The position numbers and the translations under genes are program-made. DNA of 64,000 nucleotides from assembly GCA_002298125.1 (NCBI GenBank), contig DBMJ01000016.1:498046-562045 (forward strand), written 5' to 3'. Numbering within the stretch: the stretch's first letter is position 1; every line of letters begins with the position of its first letter. The notes below the pieces were generated by a model. That model had not been told where the DNA came from, ran no database searches, and was given only the letters and a program-made list of their open reading frames with translations. Positions 33,330-41,985 of the stretch are shown piece by piece. The stretch comes from Clostridium sp. UBA701 (GTDB lineage: Bacteria; Bacillota; Clostridia; Clostridiales; Clostridiaceae).

Positions 33330-33438
33330 TCTTTGAATCCTTTAACTCATCAATGCTTCTGCCCTCTGCTAGTGAAAGAGCAATAATATTAGATAGTATT
33401 ACTAACTGTTCAGGACTTAAACAACAAAGTTCAGACAT
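33322..33438 (-). CDS. Small protein (38 aa), translationally coupled
   Basis: The ATG at 33438 lies behind AGGAGAGGTGAT with good spacing. The 38-residue product begins MSELCCLSPEQLVILSN and has one amphipathic or hydrophobic helix, then a charged tail. Its stop overlaps the start of the kinase-like gene by 8 nt (ATGACTGA). Small SPEQL-type proteins of this sort are found in clostridia; function unknown. Confidence 0.65.
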   Translation of the reverse strand: MSELCCLSPEQLVILSNIIALSLAEGRSIDELKDSKND

Positions 33439-33613
33439 TTTATATCACCTCTCCTAGTATATAAAATGCAGATTATGTTTATTTTGTGATTTATATGATT
33501 GCGTTAAAATGTGTTTATAAAGTATACTTATTGCAGTGATTTCTATTAAGGCATATTAGAGAAGCAGTGTGAAACACTATATATTAATTAAAATATTAAA
33601 AGGAGCCTTATAA
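33439..33613. other. Divergent promoter region
   Basis: Upstream of the small coupled gene (minus) and the DegV gene (plus). AT-rich; no promoter pair strong enough to mark. Confidence 0.3.
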
Positions 33614-34510
33614 ATGAAAGAATACGAAATAATGACAGATTCTTGCTGTGACCTACCTTACGAATACATAAGTGCAAAGCATATACCCTATGTAAGCCTA
33701 ACTTGCAGCTTTGAAGGTGCAGAATATAGAGATGATTTTGGTGAAAGTTTAAACTATAAGGACTTTTATGAGGGCATGAGAAAAGGTGAAATCCCAAAGA
33801 CCTCTCAGCCTAACGCGGAAGCCTTTTACAAGGTATTTTCAGACATTTTAAAACAGGGCAGGGATATAATATATATTTGTGTATCTTCAGGATTAAGCGG
33901 AACTTATAATAGTGCAAACATAGCAAAGGGTATGATTGAAGAGGAATATACAGATGCAAAGGTTAAAATTGTTGATATACTTACGGCATCCCTAGGACAA
34001 GGCCTTATGGTGATAAAAGCTATAGAGATGAAAGAGAAGGGTGTAAGCTTTGATGAGGTAGTTCAATATCTTGAGAAAAGTAAGTATAATCTTAACACCT
34101 ATATTACTGTGGATGATCTAAACCATCTAAAAAGAGGGGGGAGAATTTCCTCTGCAGCTGCCATACTTGGCATAGTGCTTCATATAAAGCCTGTTTTAAC
34201 AATAAATAATGAGGGTAAGGTGCTGCCCGTTCTTAAGGTAAAGGGAAGAAAAAATGCCATTAGTAAGCTTGCTGAGATTGTGGCTTTAAAAATTGAAAAT
34301 CCTGGCGAGGAGGTCATCTCAATTTGCCATGGAGATGTAGAGATGGAGGCTGAGAAACTCAAGGAGCTTATATTAAAAGAAGTGAAGGTTAAGGATGTAA
34401 TAATAAATTATGTGGGACCAGTGGTGGGTACCTATGGTGGACCCGGTGCGTTAGCAGTGTTTTTCATGGGGCAGCATAGACAAAATCATATTATAGATGT
34501 AAATATATGA
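33614..34510 (+). CDS. DegV-family fatty-acid-binding protein
   Basis: A 298-residue two-domain DegV protein. It opens with IMTDSCCDLP, has TSQPNAEAF, SSGLSGTYNSA and VDDLNHLKRGGRIS, the standard lipid-pocket motifs, and ends in the GPVVGTYGGPGALAVFF block. DegV proteins bind a long-chain fatty acid and, as FakB, present it to the kinase FakA. No FakA is in the window. Starts behind AAGGAG, monocistronic. Confidence 0.92.
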   Translation: MKEYEIMTDSCCDLPYEYISAKHIPYVSLTCSFEGAEYRDDFGESLNYKDFYEGMRKGEIPKTSQPNAEAFYKVFSDILKQGRDIIYICVSSGLSGTYNSANIAKGMIEEEYTDAKVKIVDILTASLGQGLMVIKAIEMKEKGVSFDEVVQYLEKSKYNLNTYITVDDLNHLKRGGRISSAAAILGIVLHIKPVLTINNEGKVLPVLKVKGRKNAISKLAEIVALKIENPGEEVISICHGDVEMEAEKLKELILKEVKVKDVIINYVGPVVGTYGGPGALAVFFMGQHRQNHIIDVNI

Positions 34511-34639
34511 ACAGATAGAGAATTTTTATTCCACAGAGGCATTACTATTTCTGATTTCTAGGAATATATGGTATCATATATTATATACAGTAGAAATATT
34601 AAGAGCATTAAGGTCTTAGTATTTAGAGGAGGGAGTAAA

Positions 34640-35134
34640 ATGAAGAAGAGAGTAGCACTAATATTGTGTTTATGCTTGATTGGTACACTCCTAGTAGGAT
34701 GTAATAAACGAACTTCATCCAACACACCTATTAAGATAACTACTGGGGATAAAGAAGTAGATGATGCCATTTCAAAGGCAAGAGAATCACTAGATCACTT
34801 CTGGAGCGTTTATAACAGCCCCAAAGAAGGAGAAGCTAATTTTTCACTTAAGGTAAAGGTTCAAGACAGCAATGGAAACGTGGAGCATTTATGGGCTATA
34901 GATTTAAAAAAAGATAATGGTAAAATATTTGGAACTATCGACAATGACCCAAAACAGGTAAAGACAGTTACCAGGGGACAGAAAATAGAAATAGCTGAGA
35001 AGGATATAGTTGATTGGATGTATAGGAAAAATGGCAAGATATATGGAGGGTATACCATCCGTGTATTAGTGAATAGAATTCCTAAAGCAGATGCAGATGC
35101 CATAAAGTCTCAGTTATCGGATAAACCATATTAG
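34640..35134 (+). CDS. DUF2314 lipoprotein
   Basis: A 164-residue lipoprotein with signal peptide and lipobox LVGC (Cys at about 22). The mature region, from VDDAISKARESLDHF to the VLVNR block, matches the DUF2314 pattern, which includes a WAI-type central strand and an IVDWMY segment. Function unknown. The ATG at 34640 follows AGGAGGGAG; the longer frame from 34568 lacks a site and would bury the signal peptide. Confidence 0.82.
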   Translation: MKKRVALILCLCLIGTLLVGCNKRTSSNTPIKITTGDKEVDDAISKARESLDHFWSVYNSPKEGEANFSLKVKVQDSNGNVEHLWAIDLKKDNGKIFGTIDNDPKQVKTVTRGQKIEIAEKDIVDWMYRKNGKIYGGYTIRVLVNRIPKADADAIKSQLSDKPY

Positions 35135-35222
35135 TAATAGGTTTGTTATAGAAAGCGGGTAAATTTTACTCGCTTTTTTTCAGACCTCTCCAAACTATTC
35201 TAAAGAGATGAGATGAGAAGCT

Positions 35223-36101
35223 ATGAAAAAATATAAAAAGATATATATCGAGATAACCAACGTATGTAATCTCTCCTGCAGCTTTTGTCCAGAGACAAAA
35301 AGACCGCCAGAGTTTATGGCACTTTCTACCTTTGAAGATATACTAAACAAGATAAGTGGATACACTAAGCACATATATTTTCACATTAAGGGAGAGCCTC
35401 TACTGCATCCCGAAGTGGATAAATTTCTAGAATCAGCTAATAAGAGGGGCTTTAAGGTGAATATTACTACCAATGGCACCTTGATAAGTAAGGTGAAAAA
35501 TAAAATCATAGATAAGCCTGCCTTAAGACAGATGAATTTTTCTCTTCACAGCTTTCATGGAAATTGTGCCTTTGGGGATGCAAAGGAGTATATAGACAGT
35601 ATTATGTCCTTTACTAAAGAGGCTGTTGAAAAAACCCCTATGATTATATCCCTAAGATTATGGAATCTTCAAGAAGACACAAAGGTGAATGAGGGTAAGA
35701 ATAAGAATGAGGAAATATTGGAAATCATAGAGAGAACCTTTAATTTGCCCTATAAGATAGCAGAGCAGCTTATCCCTGAAAGAGGAATTATGCTTTCTGA
35801 AAGAGTGTTCTTAAATCAGGCCTATGAGTTCAAATGGCCAGATCTTCTTGAAGAAGAGTTTGGTGAAAGTGGCTTCTGCTATGGGATGCGGGATCAGGTG
35901 GGAATACTGGCAGACGGTACTGTAGTTCCCTGCTGCCTAGATGGAGAGGGCATTGTTAACCTGGGTAATATTTTGGAAAAGAATTTTGATGACATAGTTG
36001 AGGGGAAAAGAGCAGCTGCTCTTTACCATGGGTTCTCTGATAGAAAAGTAGTAGAGGAGTTATGCAGAAAATGTGGATATAGAAGGAGATTCAATTTGTA
36101 A
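35223..36101 (+). CDS. Radical SAM protein with SPASM-like end
   Basis: A 292-residue radical SAM enzyme. CNLSCSFC at about 14-21 binds the SAM iron-sulphur cluster, GEPLLHP follows, and the C-terminal segment has CYG..., VPCCLDGEG and CRKCGYRRR, Cys clusters resembling a SPASM or twitch extension. Such enzymes modify peptides, RNA or small molecules. No precursor peptide gene was seen beside it, so the substrate is unknown. Confidence 0.87.
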   Translation: MKKYKKIYIEITNVCNLSCSFCPETKRPPEFMALSTFEDILNKISGYTKHIYFHIKGEPLLHPEVDKFLESANKRGFKVNITTNGTLISKVKNKIIDKPALRQMNFSLHSFHGNCAFGDAKEYIDSIMSFTKEAVEKTPMIISLRLWNLQEDTKVNEGKNKNEEILEIIERTFNLPYKIAEQLIPERGIMLSERVFLNQAYEFKWPDLLEEEFGESGFCYGMRDQVGILADGTVVPCCLDGEGIVNLGNILEKNFDDIVEGKRAAALYHGFSDRKVVEELCRKCGYRRRFNL

Positions 36102-36195
36102 GAGTGGATCATGGTAACTGCTTACATTGACTATAGTTAAGGAATCCTATAAAATAAATTGAAAATCTTACAATAAGCTTTTTTGATGCAGGCAG

Positions 36196-36245
36196 GAAGT
36201 AGAATAGCATTATTTATAATACTGTTTTACTTCTTGTATTTTTGT
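36196..36245 (+). terminator. Terminator after the radical SAM gene
   Basis: An 18-bp stem with one mismatch and a TTAT loop (arms beginning GAAGTA and ending TACTTC), followed by TTGTATTTTTGTT. Confidence 0.6.
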
Positions 36246-36299
36246 TAATACTAAGCTTAGAAAAAGACAAAATTTTATTTACAGGAGGACGAAACCTAT

Positions 36300-37640
36300 A
36301 TGTCAACATTTAAGGACTCAAGTGCAGAATCACAAGTACATACCTTAAGAAAAGAAATTGGACTAATTGAATCTATAACTATGGTTATTGGTATTGTAAT
36401 AGGGTCAGGAATATTCTTTAAGGCTTCTAATGTATTTAAGAATGGTGGAACACCTTGGCTTGGGATAATGGCTTGGGTAGCAGGGGGAATTATAACTTTA
36501 GCTGCTGCTCTCACAGTAGCAGAAATAGCTGCAGCAATACCAAGGACCGGTGGAGTTTTTGTATATTTAAAGGAACTGTATGGTGAAAGATGGGCCTTTC
36601 TATATGGATGGGTACAATCAGTAATATATGTGCCTGGAGCTTCAGCAGCCTTAGCCATTGTATTTGCAACTCAAGCAACCTACTTCATACCCATGACAGA
36701 CTTTCAGCAAAAGCTATTGGCAATTATAATGATTTTAATTGTAATGATTCTAAATATTATTTCTACAAAGCTAGGCAATAAAATTCAGTTTATTTCCACC
36801 ATAGGAAAGCTTATTCCAATACTTATCATCGTGGTAATTGGACTTATTAAGGGACAGGAACATAGTCTCACCTCTGCTCCATTTATAACAGGGGCGGCAA
36901 CTGCCACAGGTTTTGGTGCAGCCATACTTGGTACACTATGGGCCTATGATGGTTGGATCAGCGTGGGAAACATGGCTGGTGAATTTAAGAATCCAAAGAG
37001 AGACCTGCCAAGAGCTATTACCACAGGAATACTAATAATCATTGGCGTGTACGTGCTTTTTAACCTATCCATCATAAATGTACTACCAGTTTCAAAGGTT
37101 ATTGCTTCAAAAAAGGTAGCTACCGATGCATCCATAGCACTTTTTGGAGATGCTGGAGCAAGTCTTATAGCTGTGGGTATTTTAATTTCTATATTTGGAG
37201 CCCTAAACGGATATTTAATGACTGGTGTCAGGATACCCTTTGCTATGGGACAGGATAATTTACTGCCCTTTTCAAAGTTTTTTGGAAAGGTAAATGCAAG
37301 GTTTGAAACCCCTCTAAACTCCTTTGTTTTTGAGGTAATCTTGGCATCACTATATGTACTAAGTGGATCCTTTGATACGCTTACTAATCTAGTAATGTTT
37401 GTACTGTGGATATTCTTTACCATGACCGTATGTGGGGTATTTATTTTAAGAAAAAAACGTCTAGATATAGAAAGACCCTTTAGTGTTCCATTGTATCCAC
37501 TAGTGCCCTTAGTGGGAATTGGAGGGGGCATTTATATAATTATTAGTACACTAATAACAGATACCACCTATGCCCTTCTTGGCTTATTAATTACTTTAGT
37601 GGGACTTCCCGTATATCTTTATGTAAAGACAAAAAAATAA
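36300..37640 (+). CDS. APC-family amino acid permease (SteT-like)
   Basis: A 446-residue, 12-helix permease. The first helix has the MVIGIVIGSGIFF substrate-binding loop of APC carriers, and the overall pattern matches the Ser/Thr exchanger SteT and LAT-type transporters. Located in the cytoplasmic membrane; exact amino acid unknown. The start lies behind AGGAGG at normal spacing and the gene is monocistronic with a strong terminator. Confidence 0.88.
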   Translation: MSTFKDSSAESQVHTLRKEIGLIESITMVIGIVIGSGIFFKASNVFKNGGTPWLGIMAWVAGGIITLAAALTVAEIAAAIPRTGGVFVYLKELYGERWAFLYGWVQSVIYVPGASAALAIVFATQATYFIPMTDFQQKLLAIIMILIVMILNIISTKLGNKIQFISTIGKLIPILIIVVIGLIKGQEHSLTSAPFITGAATATGFGAAILGTLWAYDGWISVGNMAGEFKNPKRDLPRAITTGILIIIGVYVLFNLSIINVLPVSKVIASKKVATDASIALFGDAGASLIAVGILISIFGALNGYLMTGVRIPFAMGQDNLLPFSKFFGKVNARFETPLNSFVFEVILASLYVLSGSFDTLTNLVMFVLWIFFTMTVCGVFILRKKRLDIERPFSVPLYPLVPLVGIGGGIYIIISTLITDTTYALLGLLITLVGLPVYLYVKTKK

Positions 37641-37649
37641 TAGCAGACA

Positions 37650-37689
37650 ACAAGAGGCCTAAGAGATTATGAGTTCTTAGGTCTCTTGT
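37650..37689 (+). terminator. Terminator after the APC permease
   Basis: ACAAGAGGCCTAAGA pairs with TTCTTAGGTCTCTTGT (one or two G-T pairs). The T tract is poor. Confidence 0.55.
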
Positions 37690-37768
37690 GATAAATGAGG
37701 ATTTGTACAATGGTAGAAAAATGATAAAATAGAAGAAGAGTATAAGTATGGTTAGGGGGTACATAACT

Positions 37769-38272
37769 ATGAATATGATTAATACCAAAATAGAAAATTA
37801 CACATTGCATTTTGCAGAAGAGAAGGACATGCCTATATTGTTAGGACTTATCGAGGAGCTTGCTTCCTATGAAAAAATGTTAGATCAAGTGGAGGCTACT
37901 CCAGAGATATTAAGAGAATCCATAATAGAAAATAAGGCAGCTCAGGTTCTCATTGGAGAATACAATAATATTCCTGTAAGCTATGCTCTGTTTTTCTATA
38001 ATTTTTCCACCTTTATTGGTCGCCCAGGGTTGTACCTAGAGGATCTTTATGTTAAGCCTGAGGTAAGGGGGAAGGGACTGGGTAAAGCCAATTTAGCCTA
38101 TTTGGCAAAGCTAGCTGTTGAAAGTGGCTGCGCACGTTTTGAATGGTGCTGTCTAGACTGGAACGAGCCTTCCGTAAGGTTTTATAAGCAGCTTGGAGCT
38201 CAGCCGCTAGAGGATTGGACTATATTTCGTCTTAAGGGAGAGGCTTTGCACAAGCTGGCACAGCAAGGTTAA
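37769..38272 (+). CDS. GNAT acetyltransferase, diamine/thialysine type
   Basis: A 167-residue acetyltransferase that resembles spermidine/spermine or thialysine N-acetyltransferases: LEDLYVKPEVRGKGLGK for acetyl-CoA binding, then DWNEPSVRFYKQLGA near the C-terminus, a hallmark of this group. It probably acetylates polyamines or a related amine. The ATG at 37769 follows GGGGG with about 9 nt spacing; the in-frame start at 37748 has no site. Confidence 0.87.
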   Translation: MNMINTKIENYTLHFAEEKDMPILLGLIEELASYEKMLDQVEATPEILRESIIENKAAQVLIGEYNNIPVSYALFFYNFSTFIGRPGLYLEDLYVKPEVRGKGLGKANLAYLAKLAVESGCARFEWCCLDWNEPSVRFYKQLGAQPLEDWTIFRLKGEALHKLAQQG

Positions 38273-38338
38273 TTTTATTTGTGTATGAAAAATGACTTCA
38301 TATAATAAATATATGGAGTCATTTTTATTAGTACTAAA

Positions 38339-38707
38339 CTATCGTGCCATACCAAAAATTGCGCCTGAGATAAAGGGAATTAACCAAATAAGCCATACTA
38401 CTATACTAAACTTATGGAAATTAGCTTTAGCCTTTTTATCATCTTTAAAGAGAACCACAGTGGCCCAGATAGCATGGAAAAGCATAAGGATTATAGCCAG
38501 CAAGCCTGTGATACCATGAAAATTAAACTTAAAGCCTCCACTTGCTATTTTGCTCATAAGTGTAGTTCCAACAGTGTCAAAAACTAAGCCAATCCAGAAC
38601 ACTACTAGGTGCCAGCCTTTTAACTCACCTTGTCCTTTTTCACTCCAAACACCTACGGTATAAAATACAAGTGCTAGTGTAATTGATACAACTGCATAAG
38701 GTAACAT
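38339..38707 (-). CDS. HsmA-family four-helix membrane protein
   Basis: A 122-residue membrane protein with four helices and conserved His residues (GWHLVVFWIG, FHGITG, LFHAIWA), matching the TIGR03987/HsmA family, whose members may bind haem and give SmtB-linked or stress resistance in some bacteria. The role here is unknown. It begins behind GGAGGA and is divergent from the palindrome-rich spacer. Confidence 0.8.
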   Translation of the reverse strand: MLPYAVVSITLALVFYTVGVWSEKGQGELKGWHLVVFWIGLVFDTVGTTLMSKIASGGFKFNFHGITGLLAIILMLFHAIWATVVLFKDDKKAKANFHKFSIVVWLIWLIPFISGAIFGMAR

Positions 38708-39019
38708 AATGTTTCCTCCTCCTTTTTTTTATAGATTTCATTATAATGTGCCTAATAATGAACTATGTTCATTATTAGTTTTTTTTTACTCATAGCAGAG
38801 AGCTATGAGTAATTGAATATCTTTTTAAGAACCATTATAAAGATAAAATCTTTATAATTCACATTTATTTGAACACTGTTCATTATAAACTCATAGAAAA
38901 TGTTTGTCAATATGTTTATACCATAGCTGTAAACATAAATAGAGGAAAACATATTGCTTTCGTAGAATATATTGAAGTTATAGAAGATACTTTAAGCTAA
39001 ATATAGATGGGGGATATAA
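38708..39019. promoter_or_regulatory. Palindrome-rich spacer with operator-like repeats
   Basis: Four inverted repeats lie within 130 bp. They are 38752-38778 (12-bp arms, 3-nt centre, core TGAACTATGTTCA), 38788-38810 (ACTCATAGC-AGAGA-GCTATGAGT), 38834-38858 (11-bp arms, AAA centre) and 38870-38882 (TGAAC-ACT-GTTCA). The first and last share TGAAC-N3-GTTCA, typical of TetR-class operators. The first is also followed by a T tract on the plus strand. Confidence 0.6.
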
Positions 39020-39763
39020 ATGAAAAGCAGAAAACTAATACTTGCTGGCATTGCAGTACTTATTTCCATTAGCATAAAAGGAACAGGGGGTTATATTTAT
39101 AATTCTGAAGACGTAATGACAACTGCAGAATTAAAATATGATAAGCTCTCTTATATACCAACAATAAGCAGAGAAGAAGAAGCATATACTGAGGAATACT
39201 TACATTACAAAGGAAGACCACGCCATGAAGAGAAACCAAAGCCAGTAATTGCGGCGAAGGATGGAGATAGTACAAAAAAAGTACAAAATTCTAAAATTCA
39301 GGACTCTTCTAATCAGCACAGAATTTTATATGACTATCTTATGGTAGAAAAAAACAGAGATTCAGTATCAGATACCGCTGCCAAGCTTCATGAGGGGGAT
39401 CTTCACAATGCCTGTGTTTACTATGCTAGTGAAGCCTTAAGGAGAATAGGAGAAAATATTCCATTACCTACATGCAATACTGCACAACTAAAGGCTGAGC
39501 TTACAAGGAGAGGTTTTAAAATATGCTATGATATGACACAACTGAGACCTGGGGACCTGTGCTTTACAACTTACGAAAGTGGTACGCAGAAATCTACCCA
39601 CGTCTATGTGTTTATGAGTTGGGAAACTGAAGGCAAGTATGATTATGCCTACGTATGTGACAATCAAAGCTATGACTTTGGCACACCCTATCATACAAGA
39701 AATATTAACTTTGCAACTTCGAAGAAAGAGGCTTTCTATTTCTTTATGTACAAGCCAAATTAG
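39020..39763 (+). CDS. Exported NlpC/P60- or CHAP-like cysteine hydrolase (putative)
   Basis: A 247-residue protein with an N-terminal signal or anchor helix (4-25), a charged linker to about residue 110, and a C-terminal domain with a candidate nucleophile Cys in HNACVYYASEALRRIG. It continues with LRPGDLCFTT, STHVYVFM (candidate His) and CDNQ. This order suits papain-like murein hydrolases of the NlpC/P60 or CHAP kind. The family match is weak, so the enzyme call is tentative. Start behind GGGGGA. Confidence 0.6.
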   Translation: MKSRKLILAGIAVLISISIKGTGGYIYNSEDVMTTAELKYDKLSYIPTISREEEAYTEEYLHYKGRPRHEEKPKPVIAAKDGDSTKKVQNSKIQDSSNQHRILYDYLMVEKNRDSVSDTAAKLHEGDLHNACVYYASEALRRIGENIPLPTCNTAQLKAELTRRGFKICYDMTQLRPGDLCFTTYESGTQKSTHVYVFMSWETEGKYDYAYVCDNQSYDFGTPYHTRNINFATSKKEAFYFFMYKPN

Positions 39764-39829
39764 TATTTTTTTAGACATTCAACTTATTGGGCATATTTAG
39801 ATAACGCACAAAAGCGGGAGGTAATTACT

Positions 39830-40153
39830 ATGAAAAGTATAAATTCTATGAAAGAAATTGAAGAGCTTATTGGAAATAACAGCTTTGCGCTGCTCTACTT
39901 CTCCTCTAAGGAATGTAGTGTATGTACTGACCTGTTGCCCAAGGTTACAGAGCTACTAAAAGGATACCCTAAGGTAGAAGCTGCTTTTATTGAAGCTCAA
40001 GAGCTACCCATGGCGATGGGAGCCTATAATGCCTTTATCTTTCCCTGCATTATTGCATTTATGGAGGGAAAGGAAGTGATAAGGGAGGCTCGCTTTATTT
40101 CCATAGAGGAATTAAAGGCTAAGATAGAAAGATACTATGATTTTATAAAATAG
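39830..40153 (+). CDS. Thioredoxin-family protein
   Basis: A 107-residue thioredoxin fold with the active site ECSVCTDL, that is CxxC as C-S-V-C, and the cis-Pro loop at FIFPCIIAF. Thiol-disulphide exchange in the cytosol is expected. The non-CGPC dipeptide suggests a specialised partner. It follows the exported hydrolase gene by about 65 bp behind GGGAGGT. Confidence 0.85.
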   Translation: MKSINSMKEIEELIGNNSFALLYFSSKECSVCTDLLPKVTELLKGYPKVEAAFIEAQELPMAMGAYNAFIFPCIIAFMEGKEVIREARFISIEELKAKIERYYDFIK

Positions 40154-40190
40154 TATGACATATTTCCATTAATTTAGACAAAAATTTTAG

Positions 40191-40219
40191 TTGAGAGATT
40201 TGACAAATTGATATATAAT
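40191..40219 (+). promoter_or_regulatory. Sigma-A promoter of the phosphate transport pair
   Basis: TTGAGA, 17-nt spacer, TATAAT, located 67 bp before the DUF47 start. Confidence 0.6.
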
Positions 40220-40285
40220 TTTCTCTGTTGAGGAAAATGTTAATAAAGTGTTAAACTATTCTGATTAATGCATGGAGGCATTGCT

Positions 40286-40909
40286 ATGTTAAACTTTAAA
40301 CCGAAGGACTACATGTTTTTTGACCTTTTTCAAAAAGGAGCAGAGGTAATTAATACTTCAGCCATTGAATTAAAGAAATTAATGGATGAATTAGACAAGC
40401 CACAAGCAAGGCTGGAAAGCCTTACAAACTTAGAGCATCACGGGGATAGTATCACTCATAGTCTTATAGAACATACCAAGAAGATGTTCATTACTCCCCT
40501 TGATAGAGAGGATATTTTTAACATTACCAAGCAAATTGACAACATTACAGATAACATTGAATCTACTGCACACCGTTTTTATATGTATAATATTACTGAG
40601 CCTACAGAGGATTCCTTAGAGATTATAGATAAGCTTATTGAGGCTACCAGTGATTTACTGGTGGTGGTTACTGAGCTTAGAACTCTTAATAAGAGCAAGG
40701 TGATGCTAGATAAAATTATCCATGTCAATGAAATTGAAAATGAGGCAGATGAAATATATAGGAAGGCCATGAGAAAGCTATTTCAAAATCCTTCAGATGT
40801 ACTTTATGTTATTAAATGGAAGGATATTTATAAGTACCTTGAGGACAGTATAGATGCTTGTGAAAAGCTGGCTAACGAGATAAGAGGAGTTGTAATGAAA
40901 TATGCTTAA
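40286..40909 (+). CDS. DUF47 PhoU-like Pit accessory protein
   Basis: A 207-residue helical PhoU-like protein of the DUF47 family with the repeated metal-binding pattern (LEHHGDSITH; DREDIFNITKQIDNITD; NEIENEADEI). It is paired with the Pit transporter gene by an 8-nt overlap and probably gates or regulates it. The ATG at 40286 lies 9 nt after TGGAGG; the ATG at 40268 is upstream of it. Confidence 0.9.
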   Translation: MLNFKPKDYMFFDLFQKGAEVINTSAIELKKLMDELDKPQARLESLTNLEHHGDSITHSLIEHTKKMFITPLDREDIFNITKQIDNITDNIESTAHRFYMYNITEPTEDSLEIIDKLIEATSDLLVVVTELRTLNKSKVMLDKIIHVNEIENEADEIYRKAMRKLFQNPSDVLYVIKWKDIYKYLEDSIDACEKLANEIRGVVMKYA

Positions 40910-41897
40910 CTTTACTATAATCTCAGTAATAGTTCTTGCACTAGCCTTTGATTTTATTAATGGCTTTCATGACACAGCAAATTCTATAGCCACTTCAGTT
41001 GGGACAAAGGTTTTGACACCAGGTCAGGCACTACTAATGGCTGCAATACTCAATTTTGTGGGGGCACTGGTTAATACCGAAGTAGCACATACCATTGGCA
41101 AGGGGATTATTACTGAAGGTATAGCTACTCCTCAAATAGTTCTATTTGCACTGTTAGGAGCTATACTCTGGAACTTAATTACCTGGTATGTTGGAATACC
41201 AAGCAGTTCATCTCATGCACTTATTGGTGGACTTTTGGGAGCTTCCATAACCTTTCATAGAGGAAATCTAAGTGTTGTAAATTGGAAGGGTTTCTTTGAT
41301 AAAATAATAATCCCACTAATAGCCTCTCCCATAATTGGGCTTATTACTGGATTTATATTTATGCTTTTACTCACCTGGATTTTCCATAAGGCAACTCATA
41401 AAAAGGTAAACAACATATTTAAGAGACTGCAGATTTGTTCAGCTGCTTTTATGGCCTACAGCCATGGCTCCAATGATGCACAAAAGTCTATGGGAGTAAT
41501 CACCATGGCCTTGGTAGCTGGAGGAGTACTCCAAAGCTTTACTGTGCCTTGGGAGGTAAAACTAGCCTGTGCTGTGACTATGGCTCTTGGAACAATGTCT
41601 GGAGGTTGGAAGATTATTAAGACTATAGGGGTAAATATGATTAAGCTGGAGCCAGTTGATGGTTTTGCTGCTGAGACCAGTGCGGCTTTAACCATACAAG
41701 TTGCAACCTACCTTGGTGCTCCCGTAAGTACTACCCATATAATAACCTCCTCTATAATGGGCGTAGGCGCCTGTAAAAGACTTTCTGCAGTAAGATGGAG
41801 TTTAGCAAAAAATATTTTGGTTGCATGGGTGCTTACTATTCCATGTAACGCTCTATTAGCAGGAATTTTCACTTTGCTTTTAGGCAAGGTTCTGTAA
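40902..41897 (+). CDS. pit: Low-affinity inorganic phosphate transporter (Pit)
   Basis: A 331-residue PiT-family symporter. Both family signatures are present: FDFINGFHDTANSIATSVGTK near the N-terminus (shown as position 10-30) and AYSHGSNDAQKSMGV in the second half, plus the GIPSSSSHALIGG and PVSTTHII repeats. It moves phosphate with protons or as metal phosphate. It is coupled to the DUF47 gene and ends at a strong terminator. Confidence 0.93.
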   Translation: MLNFTIISVIVLALAFDFINGFHDTANSIATSVGTKVLTPGQALLMAAILNFVGALVNTEVAHTIGKGIITEGIATPQIVLFALLGAILWNLITWYVGIPSSSSHALIGGLLGASITFHRGNLSVVNWKGFFDKIIIPLIASPIIGLITGFIFMLLLTWIFHKATHKKVNNIFKRLQICSAAFMAYSHGSNDAQKSMGVITMALVAGGVLQSFTVPWEVKLACAVTMALGTMSGGWKIIKTIGVNMIKLEPVDGFAAETSAALTIQVATYLGAPVSTTHIITSSIMGVGACKRLSAVRWSLAKNILVAWVLTIPCNALLAGIFTLLLGKVL

Positions 41898-41901
41898 GAA
41901 A

Positions 41902-41939
41902 AGAGCTCACTAGAATATATTTAGTGAGTTCTTTTTTTA
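41902..41939 (+). terminator. Terminator after pit
   Basis: AGAGCTCACTA pairs with TAGTGAGTTCT (one G-T pair), followed by seven T residues. Confidence 0.78.
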
Positions 41940-41985
41940 AATCCTGTATAATTAATATATGAACCAAGTAAGGTGGTGGCATAAA

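Noticed and set aside
35223..36101. RiPP cluster around the radical SAM gene
   Set aside because: No short precursor-like gene, peptidase or exporter adjoins it; the neighbours are a lipoprotein and an amino acid permease with separate terminators.
36944..37531. 195-codon reverse frame inside the APC permease
   Set aside because: It lies wholly opposite a well-supported 12-helix permease and has no ribosome site or recognisable domain.
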